Source: an uncultured Erysipelotrichaceae bacterium (lineage in GTDB: Bacteria > Bacillota_I > Bacilli_A > Acholeplasmatales > Anaeroplasmataceae). Taken from it: DNA of 5,491 bases. Each line of letters begins with the position of its first letter. Within the stretch, counting starts at the first letter, position 1. Below are positions 1 through 5,491 of the stretch, in pieces. The notes under the pieces are model-generated. The model did not search any database. It was given only the letters and a program-made list of their open reading frames with translations, and was not told the DNA's origin. The translations under genes and the position numbers were made by a program. The DNA lies in assembly GCA_902796895.1 (NCBI GenBank), contig CADBQV010000141.1, positions 1-5,491 on the forward strand, read 5' to 3'.

Positions 1-303
1 AAATCAAGTAGAAATACTTATTTAAATAAAGAAGAAAGACAAGCAGCATTAATTTTAAGCAAATCATTAAAATTAGGCTTAGAAGCTATTAAAAATGGCG
101 AAAGAAGTGTTAAGGTAGTAACTGATATTATTACTAAATCATTACAAACTGAAAAATTAGCTAAGATTGATTATGTATCAATTGTAGATAATGAAAATAT
201 CCAATATATTGATGAAATAAAAGGTGAAATTTTATGTGCTATTGCAGTATATATTGGAAAAACTAGATTAATCGATAATTTTATTTATAAATGTGAGGAA
301 TAA
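1..303 (+). CDS. panC: Pantothenate synthetase (pantoate-beta-alanine ligase), C-terminal part, 5' truncated by window
   Basis: Frame 1 is open from base 1 to a TAA at 301-303 and gives the last 100 residues of a PanC-type protein; the start lies upstream of the window. PanC joins pantoate to beta-alanine in an ATP-dependent reaction through a pantoyl-adenylate, making pantothenate in the cytoplasm. The fragment opens with KSSRN-TYL, the family's KMSKS-like nucleotide-binding signature (usually M/L/K-SSRN-x-YL), followed by the helical C-terminal domain and the conserved ending KTRLIDN near fragment residues 87-93. A full PanC is about 280 residues, so roughly the last third is present. The stop is 2 nt before panD, and the panD ribosome binding site lies inside the end of this gene, which supports co-transcription. 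Family assignment rests on these motifs plus the panD neighbour. Confidence 0.93.
   Translation, partial: KSSRNTYLNKEERQAALILSKSLKLGLEAIKNGERSVKVVTDIITKSLQTEKLAKIDYVSIVDNENIQYIDEIKGEILCAIAVYIGKTRLIDNFIYKCEE
294..300 (+). promoter_or_regulatory. Ribosome binding site of panD, inside the end of panC
   Basis: TGAGGAA, containing the GAGG core, lies 5-7 nt before the panD ATG at 306 and overlaps the last codons of panC. This fixes the panD start and suggests translational coupling of the two genes. Confidence 0.75.
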
Positions 304-305
304 AA

Positions 306-698
306 ATGCCAAGAATAACAATGTTAAAATCAAAAATTCATAGAGCTACAGTAACTGAGGCAGACCTAGATTATGTAGGTTCAATTACAATTGATGAAGA
401 TTTAATCGATGAAGCTGGTATGTTTGAATATGAAAAGGTTCAAATTGCTGATGTTAATAATGGTAATAGATTTGAAACTTATATTATAAAAGGTAAAAGA
501 GGCTCTGGAATTATATGCTTAAATGGTGCTGCAGCTCATTGTGTTAATATAGGTGATAAGATTATTATTATGTCTTATCAAGAAGTAGAAATTCATGAGG
601 CTAAGCAATATAAGCCAACAGTTATTTTCGTTAACGATAATAACAAAATCATAAGAAAATCTTTTTATGAAAAATATGGCAAATTAGAAGATCAATAG
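306..698 (+). CDS. panD: Aspartate 1-decarboxylase precursor (pyruvoyl enzyme)
   Basis: PanD decarboxylates L-aspartate to beta-alanine, the amine substrate of PanC. The 130-residue product has the normal family length. It is made as a zymogen that cleaves itself between Gly and Ser. Here that site is Gly25-Ser26 (context [13 protein letters not shown]), and Ser26 would become the pyruvoyl cofactor of the alpha chain. Other conserved residues by comparison with the E. coli enzyme are Lys10 in the MLKSKIHR segment, Arg55, Thr58 and Tyr59 in RFETY, and Asn73 in the LNGAAAHC block (residues 72-79). The ATG has a good upstream GAGG site. The gene is 2 nt after panC and 9 nt before coaBC, so it is in the same transcript. 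No residue needed for processing is missing, so the enzyme should be active. Self-processing may need a helper in some bacteria (PanM/PanZ in enterics); none is visible here. Confidence 0.97.
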   Translation: MPRITMLKSKIHRATVTEADLDYVGSITIDEDLIDEAGMFEYEKVQIADVNNGNRFETYIIKGKRGSGIICLNGAAAHCVNIGDKIIIMSYQEVEIHEAKQYKPTVIFVNDNNKIIRKSFYEKYGKLEDQ

Positions 699-702
699 GA
701 GA
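697..702 (+). promoter_or_regulatory. Ribosome binding site of coaBC, overlapping the panD stop
   Basis: AGGAGA overlaps the panD TAG stop (696-698) and is 5 nt before the coaBC ATG at 708. Ribosomes ending panD would sit on this site, so coupled translation is likely. Confidence 0.8.
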
Positions 703-707
703 AAAAT

Positions 708-1895
708 ATGCTAAAAGGAAAGACAATTATTTTAGGAGTTACAGGCTCTATAGCCGCATATAAAATTGTAGATTTAGCATCTAGCTTAAAGAAAAAGGGT
801 GCAGACATACATGTTATTATGACTAAAAATGCCTTAAATTTCATAACACCTATTACATTTGAAACTATTACAGGAAATAAATGTATTGTAGATACATTTG
901 ATCGTAATTTCGAATTTGAAGTAGGTCATATTTCTTTAGCAAAAAAAGCTGATTTCTTTTTAGTTGCCCCTGCATCAGCTAATGTTATTGGAAAAATAGC
1001 ATCAGGCATTTGTGATGATATGCTTACAACTACACTTTTTGCATTCACAAAAACAAAATTAATTGCCCCTGCTATGAATACTAATATGTATTTAAATCCA
1101 ATATTACAGGATAATTTAGAAAAATTAAAAAAATATGGTTATAAAATTATTGAACCAGCGTGTGGTAATTTAGCATGTGGTGATACAGGAATTGGTAAAT
1201 TACCTCCTGTTGAATTATTAGAAGATAATATATTAAAATATATAGCTTATAATCATGATTTTGAAAATAAAAAAATATTAATAACTGCAGGTCCTACAAA
1301 AGAAGCAATAGACCCAGTTAGATATATAACAAATCATTCATCAGGCAAAATGGGCTATGCTATAGCTAATAAAGCATTTTTACGTGGTGCAAATGTCACA
1401 ATTATATCTGGTGATGTTAATGTAAAAGCATATGATGGAATTAATATTATAAATGTTATTAGTGCTAAAGATATGTATAATGAGGTTATAAATAATTATA
1501 AAAATTATGATTATATCATTATGTCTGCAGCAGTAGCTGATTATACACCACTTAATTATTCTTCAAATAAGATTAAAAAGAGTGATGATGATTTGAAAAT
1601 TGAATTAAAAAGAACAGATGATATATTATCATATGTTGGTAAAAACTTAAATGATGGTCAAAAATTAATTGGCTTTTCAATGGAGACTGAAAACTTAATT
1701 GAAAATTCAAAAGCTAAATTAATTAAGAAAAATGCTAATATGATTTGTGCTAATTCAATCAATAATAAAAATGAAGGATTTAAAAGTGATACAAACAAAA
1801 TTACATTAATCAAAAAGGATGATGTAATTTCACTTCCATTTGATACAAAAGAAAATTTAGCTAATTTAATATTAGATGAAATTATTAAGCTTTAG
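708..1895 (+). CDS. coaBC: Bifunctional phosphopantothenoylcysteine decarboxylase / phosphopantothenate-cysteine ligase
   Basis: This cytoplasmic enzyme carries out two consecutive steps of CoA synthesis: the CoaB domain joins cysteine to 4'-phosphopantothenate using CTP, and the CoaC domain decarboxylates the product to 4'-phosphopantetheine with FMN. The 395-residue length is typical of fused CoaBC (about 400). CoaC spans about residues 1-180: the flavin-binding start GVTGSIAAYK (10-19), catalytic His74 in GHISLA, the APASANVIGK block (87-96), Asn124 in PAMNTNMY and Cys157 in ACGDTGIGKL. CoaB begins near residue 189 with ITAGPTKEAIDPVR and NHSSGKMGYAIA (Asn209 matches the Asn needed for the acyl-cytidylate step), then SAAVADYTP (273-281), the KIKK lysines (288-291) and IGFSMET. 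Both active sites look complete. It lies 9 nt after panD and 8 nt before coaX. The older name is dfp. Confidence 0.97.
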   Translation: MLKGKTIILGVTGSIAAYKIVDLASSLKKKGADIHVIMTKNALNFITPITFETITGNKCIVDTFDRNFEFEVGHISLAKKADFFLVAPASANVIGKIASGICDDMLTTTLFAFTKTKLIAPAMNTNMYLNPILQDNLEKLKKYGYKIIEPACGNLACGDTGIGKLPPVELLEDNILKYIAYNHDFENKKILITAGPTKEAIDPVRYITNHSSGKMGYAIANKAFLRGANVTIISGDVNVKAYDGINIINVISAKDMYNEVINNYKNYDYIIMSAAVADYTPLNYSSNKIKKSDDDLKIELKRTDDILSYVGKNLNDGQKLIGFSMETENLIENSKAKLIKKNANMICANSINNKNEGFKSDTNKITLIKKDDVISLPFDTKENLANLILDEIIKL

Positions 1896-1900
1896 GAGGA
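1894..1900 (+). promoter_or_regulatory. Ribosome binding site of coaX, overlapping the coaBC stop
   Basis: AGGAGGA is a near-perfect anti-16S match. It starts within the coaBC stop codon TAG (1893-1895) and ends a few bases before the coaX ATG at 1904, continuing the stop-overlapping pattern of this operon. Confidence 0.82.
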
Positions 1901-1903
1901 TAT

Positions 1904-2671
1904 ATGATACTTGCTGTTGATATAGGAAATACTAATATAGTTGTTGGTCTTTTAGAAGGAACAACTATCCTTAATTGTGGAAGAATTGCTACAGATAGAA
2001 AAAAGACAGATATGGATTTTGTAATTCAATTAAAGCTTATGCTATCTATTTTTAAAGTAAAAGAGGAATTAATTGAAGGATCAATATTATCAAGTGTTGT
2101 ACCTGAATTAACTAATCAATTAGTTATGGCAATTAAAACATTACTTGATAAAAAACCATATGTTATTGGACCTGGTATTAAAACAGGCTTAAACATTAAA
2201 ATTGATAACCCACAAACACTTGGTGCCGATAGAGTATGTGATGCAGTATGTGTAATAGAAGAATATAAGGTACCAGCAATAATCATCGATATGGGTACAG
2301 CAACTACAATTTCAGTAGTTGATAAATATAAAAACCATATAGGTGGTATGATTATTCCTGGTATTAAAACATCTCTAGATTCATTATCATTAAGTGCATC
2401 TCAATTACCATATATTTCACTTGATTCACCTAAAAATTTAATAGGAAAGAATACTGTTGAATGTATGCAATCAGGTATTATTTATGGTAACGCATCATTA
2501 ATCGATGGCTTAATTGACAAAATAAAAGAAGAAATGAAGGAAGATTTTATTGTAATTGCTACAGGTGGATATTCAAAAATTGTAATAAATTATTGTAAAA
2601 ATAAAATAATATATGATCCTAATTTATTACTTAAAGGCTTATATTATATATATAAGAAAAATGCTAATTAG
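1904..2671 (+). CDS. coaX: Type III pantothenate kinase
   Basis: CoaX phosphorylates pantothenate to 4'-phosphopantothenate, the committed step of CoA synthesis. The 255-residue length is standard for the family. The protein has the two-domain ASKHA fold signatures: a phosphate-binding motif DIGNTN (Asp6-Asn11), the pantothenate/catalytic motif GADR (Asp109, Arg110) following the NPQTLG segment, a second phosphate motif IDMGTATT (Asp129-Thr135) and the GGMIIPGIKTSLDSL segment from about residue 147. The late IATGGYS block is the adenosine-side motif of the fold. Type III kinases are known to need a monovalent cation and to be insensitive to CoA feedback, unlike CoaA, so flux here may be set at expression or elsewhere. 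It is placed directly after coaBC, so the two consecutive steps are co-produced. The start is decided by the strong AGGAGGA site. Confidence 0.97.
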   Translation: MILAVDIGNTNIVVGLLEGTTILNCGRIATDRKKTDMDFVIQLKLMLSIFKVKEELIEGSILSSVVPELTNQLVMAIKTLLDKKPYVIGPGIKTGLNIKIDNPQTLGADRVCDAVCVIEEYKVPAIIIDMGTATTISVVDKYKNHIGGMIIPGIKTSLDSLSLSASQLPYISLDSPKNLIGKNTVECMQSGIIYGNASLIDGLIDKIKEEMKEDFIVIATGGYSKIVINYCKNKIIYDPNLLLKGLYYIYKKNAN

Positions 2672-2676
2672 GAAGG
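2670..2676 (+). promoter_or_regulatory. Ribosome binding site of the small cysteine-rich ORF
   Basis: AGGAAGG overlaps the coaX stop (TAG, 2669-2671) and is 7 nt before the ATG at 2684. It is the main evidence that the 63-codon ORF is translated, and it repeats the spacing design of the upstream operon genes. Confidence 0.75.
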
Positions 2677-2683
2677 TATATAT

Positions 2684-2875
2684 ATGTATTCAAAATGTTT
2701 AATGTGCATGTATGTATTTGGAAGAAAATGCTTAAAAACTAATTCATTTATTGAAGATGATATATATGAAAATAAAAAAGAATGCATAAATTTCAAATCA
2801 ATTGAAAATGAAGACATTGAATATCCTAATGACACATGCTGTAGCGAGAATAGTGATTATTATGAAAAAAATTAG
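2684..2875 (+). CDS. Small cysteine-rich hypothetical protein, possible metal-binding
   Basis: The 63-residue product is not recognised. It has six cysteines: C5 and C8 as CxxC, C16, C34 and a Cys-Cys pair at 52-53. The first four (CxxC-x7-C-x17-C, followed by N-F) could form a single zinc or iron-sulfur site; this is an inference from spacing only. There is no signal peptide or membrane segment, so it should be cytoplasmic. The C-terminal third is acidic and probably disordered (many Glu, Asp, Asn, Ser). It starts 12 nt after coaX behind a good AGGAAGG site, so it is probably co-transcribed with the CoA genes. Its last 14 nt overlap the start of the following lipoprotein gene in another frame. 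It may be a real small gene, or partly a leader that couples translation into the downstream gene. A role in CoA metabolism is possible from context but not shown. Confidence 0.68.
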   Translation: MYSKCLMCMYVFGRKCLKTNSFIEDDIYENKKECINFKSIENEDIEYPNDTCCSENSDYYEKN

Positions 2876-4490
2876 ATTAGTTTTTGTATCACTTTTTGTT
2901 TTATTGTTATCAAGCTGTAGTTTATTATTAAATTCACCTGTTAAAGAATATAGGTCATATACAGTTACAAGCTATAAATTTATAAATAAAAGTGATGAAT
3001 TTGAACAACAAGATAAAATGATTGATTGTTATTTTAAGGATGATATTACATATATTCCATTTTATAGCTATATAAAAAGTTTAGATGGAATATATGATAA
3101 TTCTAAAACATCACTTGAAAATGACAATAAGGTTTATACATTTAATTCAGAAGCAGGATATGCTAAATTTGATACTATAAATAATAAAATAGAAATAGAA
3201 AACACTGATTCATTTTCTATATTAAAATCAACTCATACTAATTATACAAGAGGAGCTAAAATAGATTCTTCTGAATTAAAAGCTCCATCAATTCATACAA
3301 TTAATTTGAATGATTATTCCTATAATATAGAAGATATGGATGATGATTTTTTAATTCCAATATTTTTATTTAATGTAATATTTTCAGCTAATCAATATAA
3401 TGTATATTTTACTGGTGAAGGATTATATGGATTTTATCCTTCAATATCAGATAGCCAAACATTAACAGATTTATATTATAAATCTCCATATCATAAAAAA
3501 TATGCATCTAGCAATACGAGATATGAGTTTTATAATTTATTATCTTTAATAATGGATCATTATTATGGATTAATTGATGAAAAAAACATTAAAGAAGTAA
3601 ACAAATTACAATATTATAAAACTGATTTATTGGATGTTAATACAAACATAAATTTCAATGCTTTTTTAACATATCTATATACTTATTTAAATGATGGACA
3701 TTCATATTTACTTACTCCACCATTATATAAGATGAATGGATCAATAGATTTAACACAATATTATTCAGATAGTACTTTAAAAAGAAAAGATGCTAATAAA
3801 AAATTATCACAACTAAGATTAAAGATGTTATTATATAATGACGATTATGAAGAGTTAAATGATTGTTATTTAAGATTTAGTAGTGATCATAAGCTTGCTG
3901 TAATAATGTTTGATTCATTTGAAACAAACAATACTGCAGGTACTGCAGATACACTAAGATATTTCTTTAATAAAATTAAAGAATATGATGTAGAAAAAGT
4001 AGTATTTGATATATCTTTAAATACTGGTGGAAATATCGTTGCCTTAGCTAGTTCACTTGCATTTATGACAAATGAAGATATAACAGTAGCGTATGGTGAT
4101 ACATTTGATGATTCATTATATAAATCATCATATAAAATAGATGTTAATTTAGATGATAATTATGAAGATTTAGATGCATTTGATTATGATTATTATATAT
4201 TAGCATCAAATTCTTCATATAGCGCAGCTAATCTAATGGCAGGTATAGCTAAAGATATGTCTTTGGCAACACTTATTGGTGAAAAAACTGGTGGTGGTGC
4301 TTGTGCAGTATCTTATTTAGTCGAAACAGATTTATCTTCATTTACTGTATCTTCATCATTTAGATTACTTTCAATTGATAAAAATGATAATACTAAATTC
4401 TATGATGATGGTGTAGATGTTGACTACACACTTGATTATAATAGTTATTACGATATCGATAAATTATATGATTTTATTTATAGCTTATAA
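2862..4490 (+). CDS. Predicted lipoprotein with C-terminal S41-family (tail-specific/tricorn-like) peptidase domain
   Basis: From the ATG at 2862 the product is 542 residues. It opens with a lipoprotein signal: MKKIR, a hydrophobic stretch, then lipobox LSSC with Cys19 as the lipidation site, so it should be anchored on the outer face of the membrane. In-frame upstream starts exist (TTG 2802, ATG 2808, ATG 2829, GTG 2853) but would put 3-20 extra residues before the signal and have no better ribosome binding site. Residues about 40-110 are beta-rich with an IPFYSYIKSL segment, faintly like the copper-amine-oxidase N1 stalk domain (inference). The S41 core covers roughly 220-542: NDGHS with His280, DISLNTGG (383-390, the family D-L-R-x-N-x-G-G motif), SYSAAN with probable nucleophile Ser454, IGEKTGGGA (472-480) and the ending DDGVDVDYTL (515-524). 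No PDZ domain is evident. This pattern suits the H/S-type tricorn/IRBP-like branch better than CtpA. Substrate unknown. Confidence 0.85.
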   Translation: MKKIRLVFVSLFVLLLSSCSLLLNSPVKEYRSYTVTSYKFINKSDEFEQQDKMIDCYFKDDITYIPFYSYIKSLDGIYDNSKTSLENDNKVYTFNSEAGYAKFDTINNKIEIENTDSFSILKSTHTNYTRGAKIDSSELKAPSIHTINLNDYSYNIEDMDDDFLIPIFLFNVIFSANQYNVYFTGEGLYGFYPSISDSQTLTDLYYKSPYHKKYASSNTRYEFYNLLSLIMDHYYGLIDEKNIKEVNKLQYYKTDLLDVNTNINFNAFLTYLYTYLNDGHSYLLTPPLYKMNGSIDLTQYYSDSTLKRKDANKKLSQLRLKMLLYNDDYEELNDCYLRFSSDHKLAVIMFDSFETNNTAGTADTLRYFFNKIKEYDVEKVVFDISLNTGGNIVALASSLAFMTNEDITVAYGDTFDDSLYKSSYKIDVNLDDNYEDLDAFDYDYYILASNSSYSAANLMAGIAKDMSLATLIGEKTGGGACAVSYLVETDLSSFTVSSSFRLLSIDKNDNTKFYDDGVDVDYTLDYNSYYDIDKLYDFIYSL

Positions 4491-4499
4491 AAAATTATA

Positions 4500-4527
4500 T
4501 TGATTAATATGAAATATTTGATATAAT
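4500..4527 (+). promoter_or_regulatory. Sigma-A-type promoter of degV with extended -10
   Basis: A perfect -10 TATAAT (4522-4527) is preceded by TG at 4519-4520 (extended -10) and by a -35-like TTGATT (4500-4505) with a 16-nt spacer. The expected transcript start is near 4534, about 23 nt before the degV ATG. It lies in the 66-nt gap after the S41 gene, so degV has its own promoter. I see no convincing terminator in this gap, so readthrough from the upstream operon remains possible. Confidence 0.72.
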
Positions 4528-4543
4528 CATTTCGTGAAATAAC

Positions 4544-4550
4544 AAGGAGG
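4544..4550 (+). promoter_or_regulatory. Ribosome binding site of degV
   Basis: AAGGAGG is a full-strength Shine-Dalgarno sequence 6 nt before the ATG at 4557, which decides the start. Confidence 0.85.
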
Positions 4551-4556
4551 AATATT

Positions 4557-5384
4557 ATGTTAAGAGTACTTGTTGATAGTGGTTCATCAATAAAATGTGA
4601 TGAAGCAAAAGATTATAATGTAGAAATTATACCTTTAAAGATAATGCTTGGAAATAAAGAATATAGTGATGATGGTAAAGAATTATCTATGGATAAATTT
4701 TATGATTATCTTAAAAATGAAAAAGAATTTCCAAAAACAAGCTTACCTAATTTGGCTATATTAGAAGATAAAGTTAATAATTATACAAATAATGGTGATG
4801 ATGTTATAATCATAACTATTTCATCAAAAATTAGTGGTACATATAATAGTATTCATTTATTATTTGAAGATAATAAAAAAGTATTAGTTATAGATTCATT
4901 AATAGCAGTTGGTGGTTTAAGATTTATTGTTGATTTAATTAATAAAAATAGAGATAAATCTTTAGATGAAATTAAAAAATTAACTGATAAATTAATTCCT
5001 AAGCTAACTGTTTTAGCTATTCCTGAGACACTACACTACCTACAAAAAGGTGGAAGATTATCTAAAACAGAATGGCTACTTGGTTCAATCCTTCAAATCA
5101 AGCCTACAATTGGTTTTAAGGATGGAAAAGTAAAAGTTGTTGATAAAAATAGAGGAATTAAAAAAGCTCAAAAGAGTATTATCGATACAATTGTAAGTAC
5201 AGGTGTTGATGATAATTATGATATTATTGCAGCTTATACACATAATAGAGCAAATGTTGATGAGCTAGTAGGAATGCTTCCTGATGAATTAAAGAAAAAG
5301 GTTAAAATCTATGATGATTTAACACCAGCAATCGCAGCTCATTGGGGTCCTAACGCATTTGGTTTAGTTTTCGTTGAAAAGTAA
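4557..5384 (+). CDS. degV: DegV-family fatty-acid-binding protein (FakB-like)
   Basis: DegV proteins bind one fatty acid in a buried pocket. In Gram-positives with FakA kinase, the FakB members present it for phosphorylation so that exogenous fatty acids enter phospholipid synthesis. The 275-residue protein has the usual length and motifs: DSGSS at 7-11, TSLPN at 61-65 (Thr61), SSKISGTYNS at 89-98 (Ser93), LQKGGRLSK at 162-170, IKPTIGFKDGKV at 181-192 and the terminal AAHWGPNAFG (His262). Thr61 and Ser93 match the residues that hold the fatty-acid carboxylate in characterised FakB proteins. The terminal motif is GPN where GPG is common. It is a soluble cytoplasmic protein with no signal. It has its own promoter and a terminator directly after it, so it is probably transcribed alone. 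No FakA kinase gene is in the window, so whether it is a working FakB or an uncharacterised DegV paralogue cannot be decided here. Confidence 0.94.
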   Translation: MLRVLVDSGSSIKCDEAKDYNVEIIPLKIMLGNKEYSDDGKELSMDKFYDYLKNEKEFPKTSLPNLAILEDKVNNYTNNGDDVIIITISSKISGTYNSIHLLFEDNKKVLVIDSLIAVGGLRFIVDLINKNRDKSLDEIKKLTDKLIPKLTVLAIPETLHYLQKGGRLSKTEWLLGSILQIKPTIGFKDGKVKVVDKNRGIKKAQKSIIDTIVSTGVDDNYDIIAAYTHNRANVDELVGMLPDELKKKVKIYDDLTPAIAAHWGPNAFGLVFVEK

Positions 5385-5405
5385 TGGAATTTCCATTACT
5401 TTTTT
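5377..5405 (+). terminator. Intrinsic terminator of degV
   Basis: The stem AAAAGTAATGG (5377-5387) pairs with CCATTACTTTT (5393-5403): 11 uninterrupted base pairs around a 5-nt loop AATTT (the loop can close further by one A-T pair). A run of six T (5400-5405) forms the end of the stem and the tail. The degV stop codon TAA (5382-5384) lies inside the left arm. The A-run before the stem could also make it work weakly in the other direction. Confidence 0.9.
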
Positions 5406-5426
5406 CTATTATTCTAATAGAAATTA

Positions 5427-5435
5427 TGTTAAAAT
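5427..5435 (+). promoter_or_regulatory. Possible extended -10 promoter for the next gene
   Basis: TG-T-TAAAAT is an extended -10 element (TG at 5427-5428, -10 hexamer 5430-5435) placed between the degV terminator and the next start codon. No good -35 is seen 16-18 nt upstream, where the sequence is TATTAT-like. In DNA this A+T-rich such matches arise by chance, but the position between terminator and ribosome binding site is right. Confidence 0.45.
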
Positions 5436-5445
5436 AATTATGTGT

Positions 5446-5452
5446 AGGGTGA
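5446..5452 (+). promoter_or_regulatory. Ribosome binding site of the truncated 3' gene
   Basis: AGGGTGA (5446-5452) is a moderate Shine-Dalgarno match 4-8 nt before the ATG at 5457, and supports that ATG as a real start. Confidence 0.6.
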
Positions 5453-5456
5453 TATT

Positions 5457-5491
5457 ATGGAAGTTGTATGCAAAATTTGTAAAAATAAATA
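5457..5491 (+). CDS. Start of an unidentified gene with an N-terminal CxxC motif, cut by the window end
   Basis: The ATG at 5457 follows a terminator, a promoter-like element and a ribosome binding site, and opens a frame running off the window. Only MEVVCKICKNK (11 residues) is visible. The C5-x2-C8 pair suggests half of a zinc-ribbon at the extreme N-terminus. In Bacillus-type genomes degV is followed by the comF competence genes, whose products ComFA and ComFC begin with cysteine zinc motifs. That would fit this neighbour but is inference from gene order and one motif. The last two bases (TA) could also begin a stop codon, in which case this would be no gene. Confidence 0.5.
   Translation, partial: MEVVCKICKNK

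Noticed and set aside
1070..1095. Tyr instead of Trp at the end of the CoaC PxMNxxMW motif as a sign of a defective enzyme
   Set aside because: Tyr is, to my knowledge, an accepted variant at this place in bacterial CoaBC proteins, and the catalytic His, Asn and Cys are all present.
2802..2861. Longer 562-residue form of the lipoprotein starting at TTG 2802 (or ATG 2808, ATG 2829, GTG 2853)
   Set aside because: These starts lie before a clean lipoprotein signal (MKKIR, hydrophobic core, LSSC), have no better ribosome binding site, and lengthen the overlap with the cysteine-rich ORF.
4491..4510. Hairpin ATATT-GATT-AATAT (4497-4510) as a terminator of the S41 gene
   Set aside because: Only five A-T pairs with no G-C pair and no T-run after it. 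It overlaps the -35 region of the degV promoter and is expected by chance in such A+T-rich DNA.
5406..5420. Second small hairpin CTATTA-TTC-TAATAG after the degV terminator
   Set aside because: Six mostly A-T pairs with a 3-nt loop and no T-run. Too weak to be called a terminator or operator, though it lies where a -35 element would be.
1..5491. Mollicutes-type code with TGA read as Trp
   Set aside because: All genes end normally at TAA or TAG with family-typical lengths, none contains an in-frame TGA, and both Trp codons are TGG.
1..5491. Minus-strand genes, tRNA/rRNA genes, riboswitches, CRISPR repeats or insertion sequences
   Set aside because: Plus-strand genes with clear families fill nearly all of the window. 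The gaps are at most about 70 nt, and no cloverleaf, repeat array, transposase or terminal inverted repeat was seen.

Overview
The window is a low-G+C (strongly A+T-rich), tightly packed, all-plus-strand stretch. It most likely comes from a Firmicutes/Bacilli-type bacterium, perhaps of the Erysipelotrichia, RF39 or Mollicutes-related kind. The reasons are strong Shine-Dalgarno sites (AGGAGG variants), a type III pantothenate kinase, a DegV-family gene and a short Gram-positive-style lipoprotein signal. The standard genetic code fits: both tryptophan codons are TGG, no gene contains an in-frame TGA, and all seven visible stops are TAA or TAG. The taxon is an inference from gene content and base composition.

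Bases 1-2671 hold a compact coenzyme A block: the 3' end of panC (pantothenate synthetase), panD (aspartate decarboxylase), coaBC (bifunctional phosphopantothenoylcysteine synthetase/decarboxylase) and coaX (type III pantothenate kinase). Gaps are 2, 9 and 8 nt, and each ribosome binding site sits on or next to the preceding stop codon, so this looks like one transcript. Together they take aspartate and pantoate to 4'-phosphopantetheine: PanD makes beta-alanine, PanC joins it to pantoate, CoaX phosphorylates pantothenate, and CoaBC adds and decarboxylates cysteine. The upstream start of panC, and any panB, lies outside the window.

Bases 2684-4490 continue the same run with two genes not known to belong to CoA synthesis: a 63-residue cysteine-rich protein (CxxC-x7-C-x17-C) and a predicted secreted lipoprotein with a C-terminal S41-type (Tsp/tricorn-like) peptidase core. 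The two reading frames overlap by 14 nt. This pair is the least understood part of the window.

Bases 4491-5405 form a separate unit: a good extended -10 promoter, a DegV/FakB-type fatty-acid-binding protein gene, and an intrinsic terminator whose stem includes the degV stop codon. A second promoter-like element and ribosome binding site then lead into a gene cut by the window end, of which only 11 codons with a CxxC motif are visible.

No RNA genes, insertion sequences, CRISPR arrays or integration sites were seen. There is no stretch over 300 bases without a gene. I see no clear new defence or mobile system. The items most worth a second look are the cysteine-rich ORF with its overlapping S41 lipoprotein and the near absence of tryptophan.
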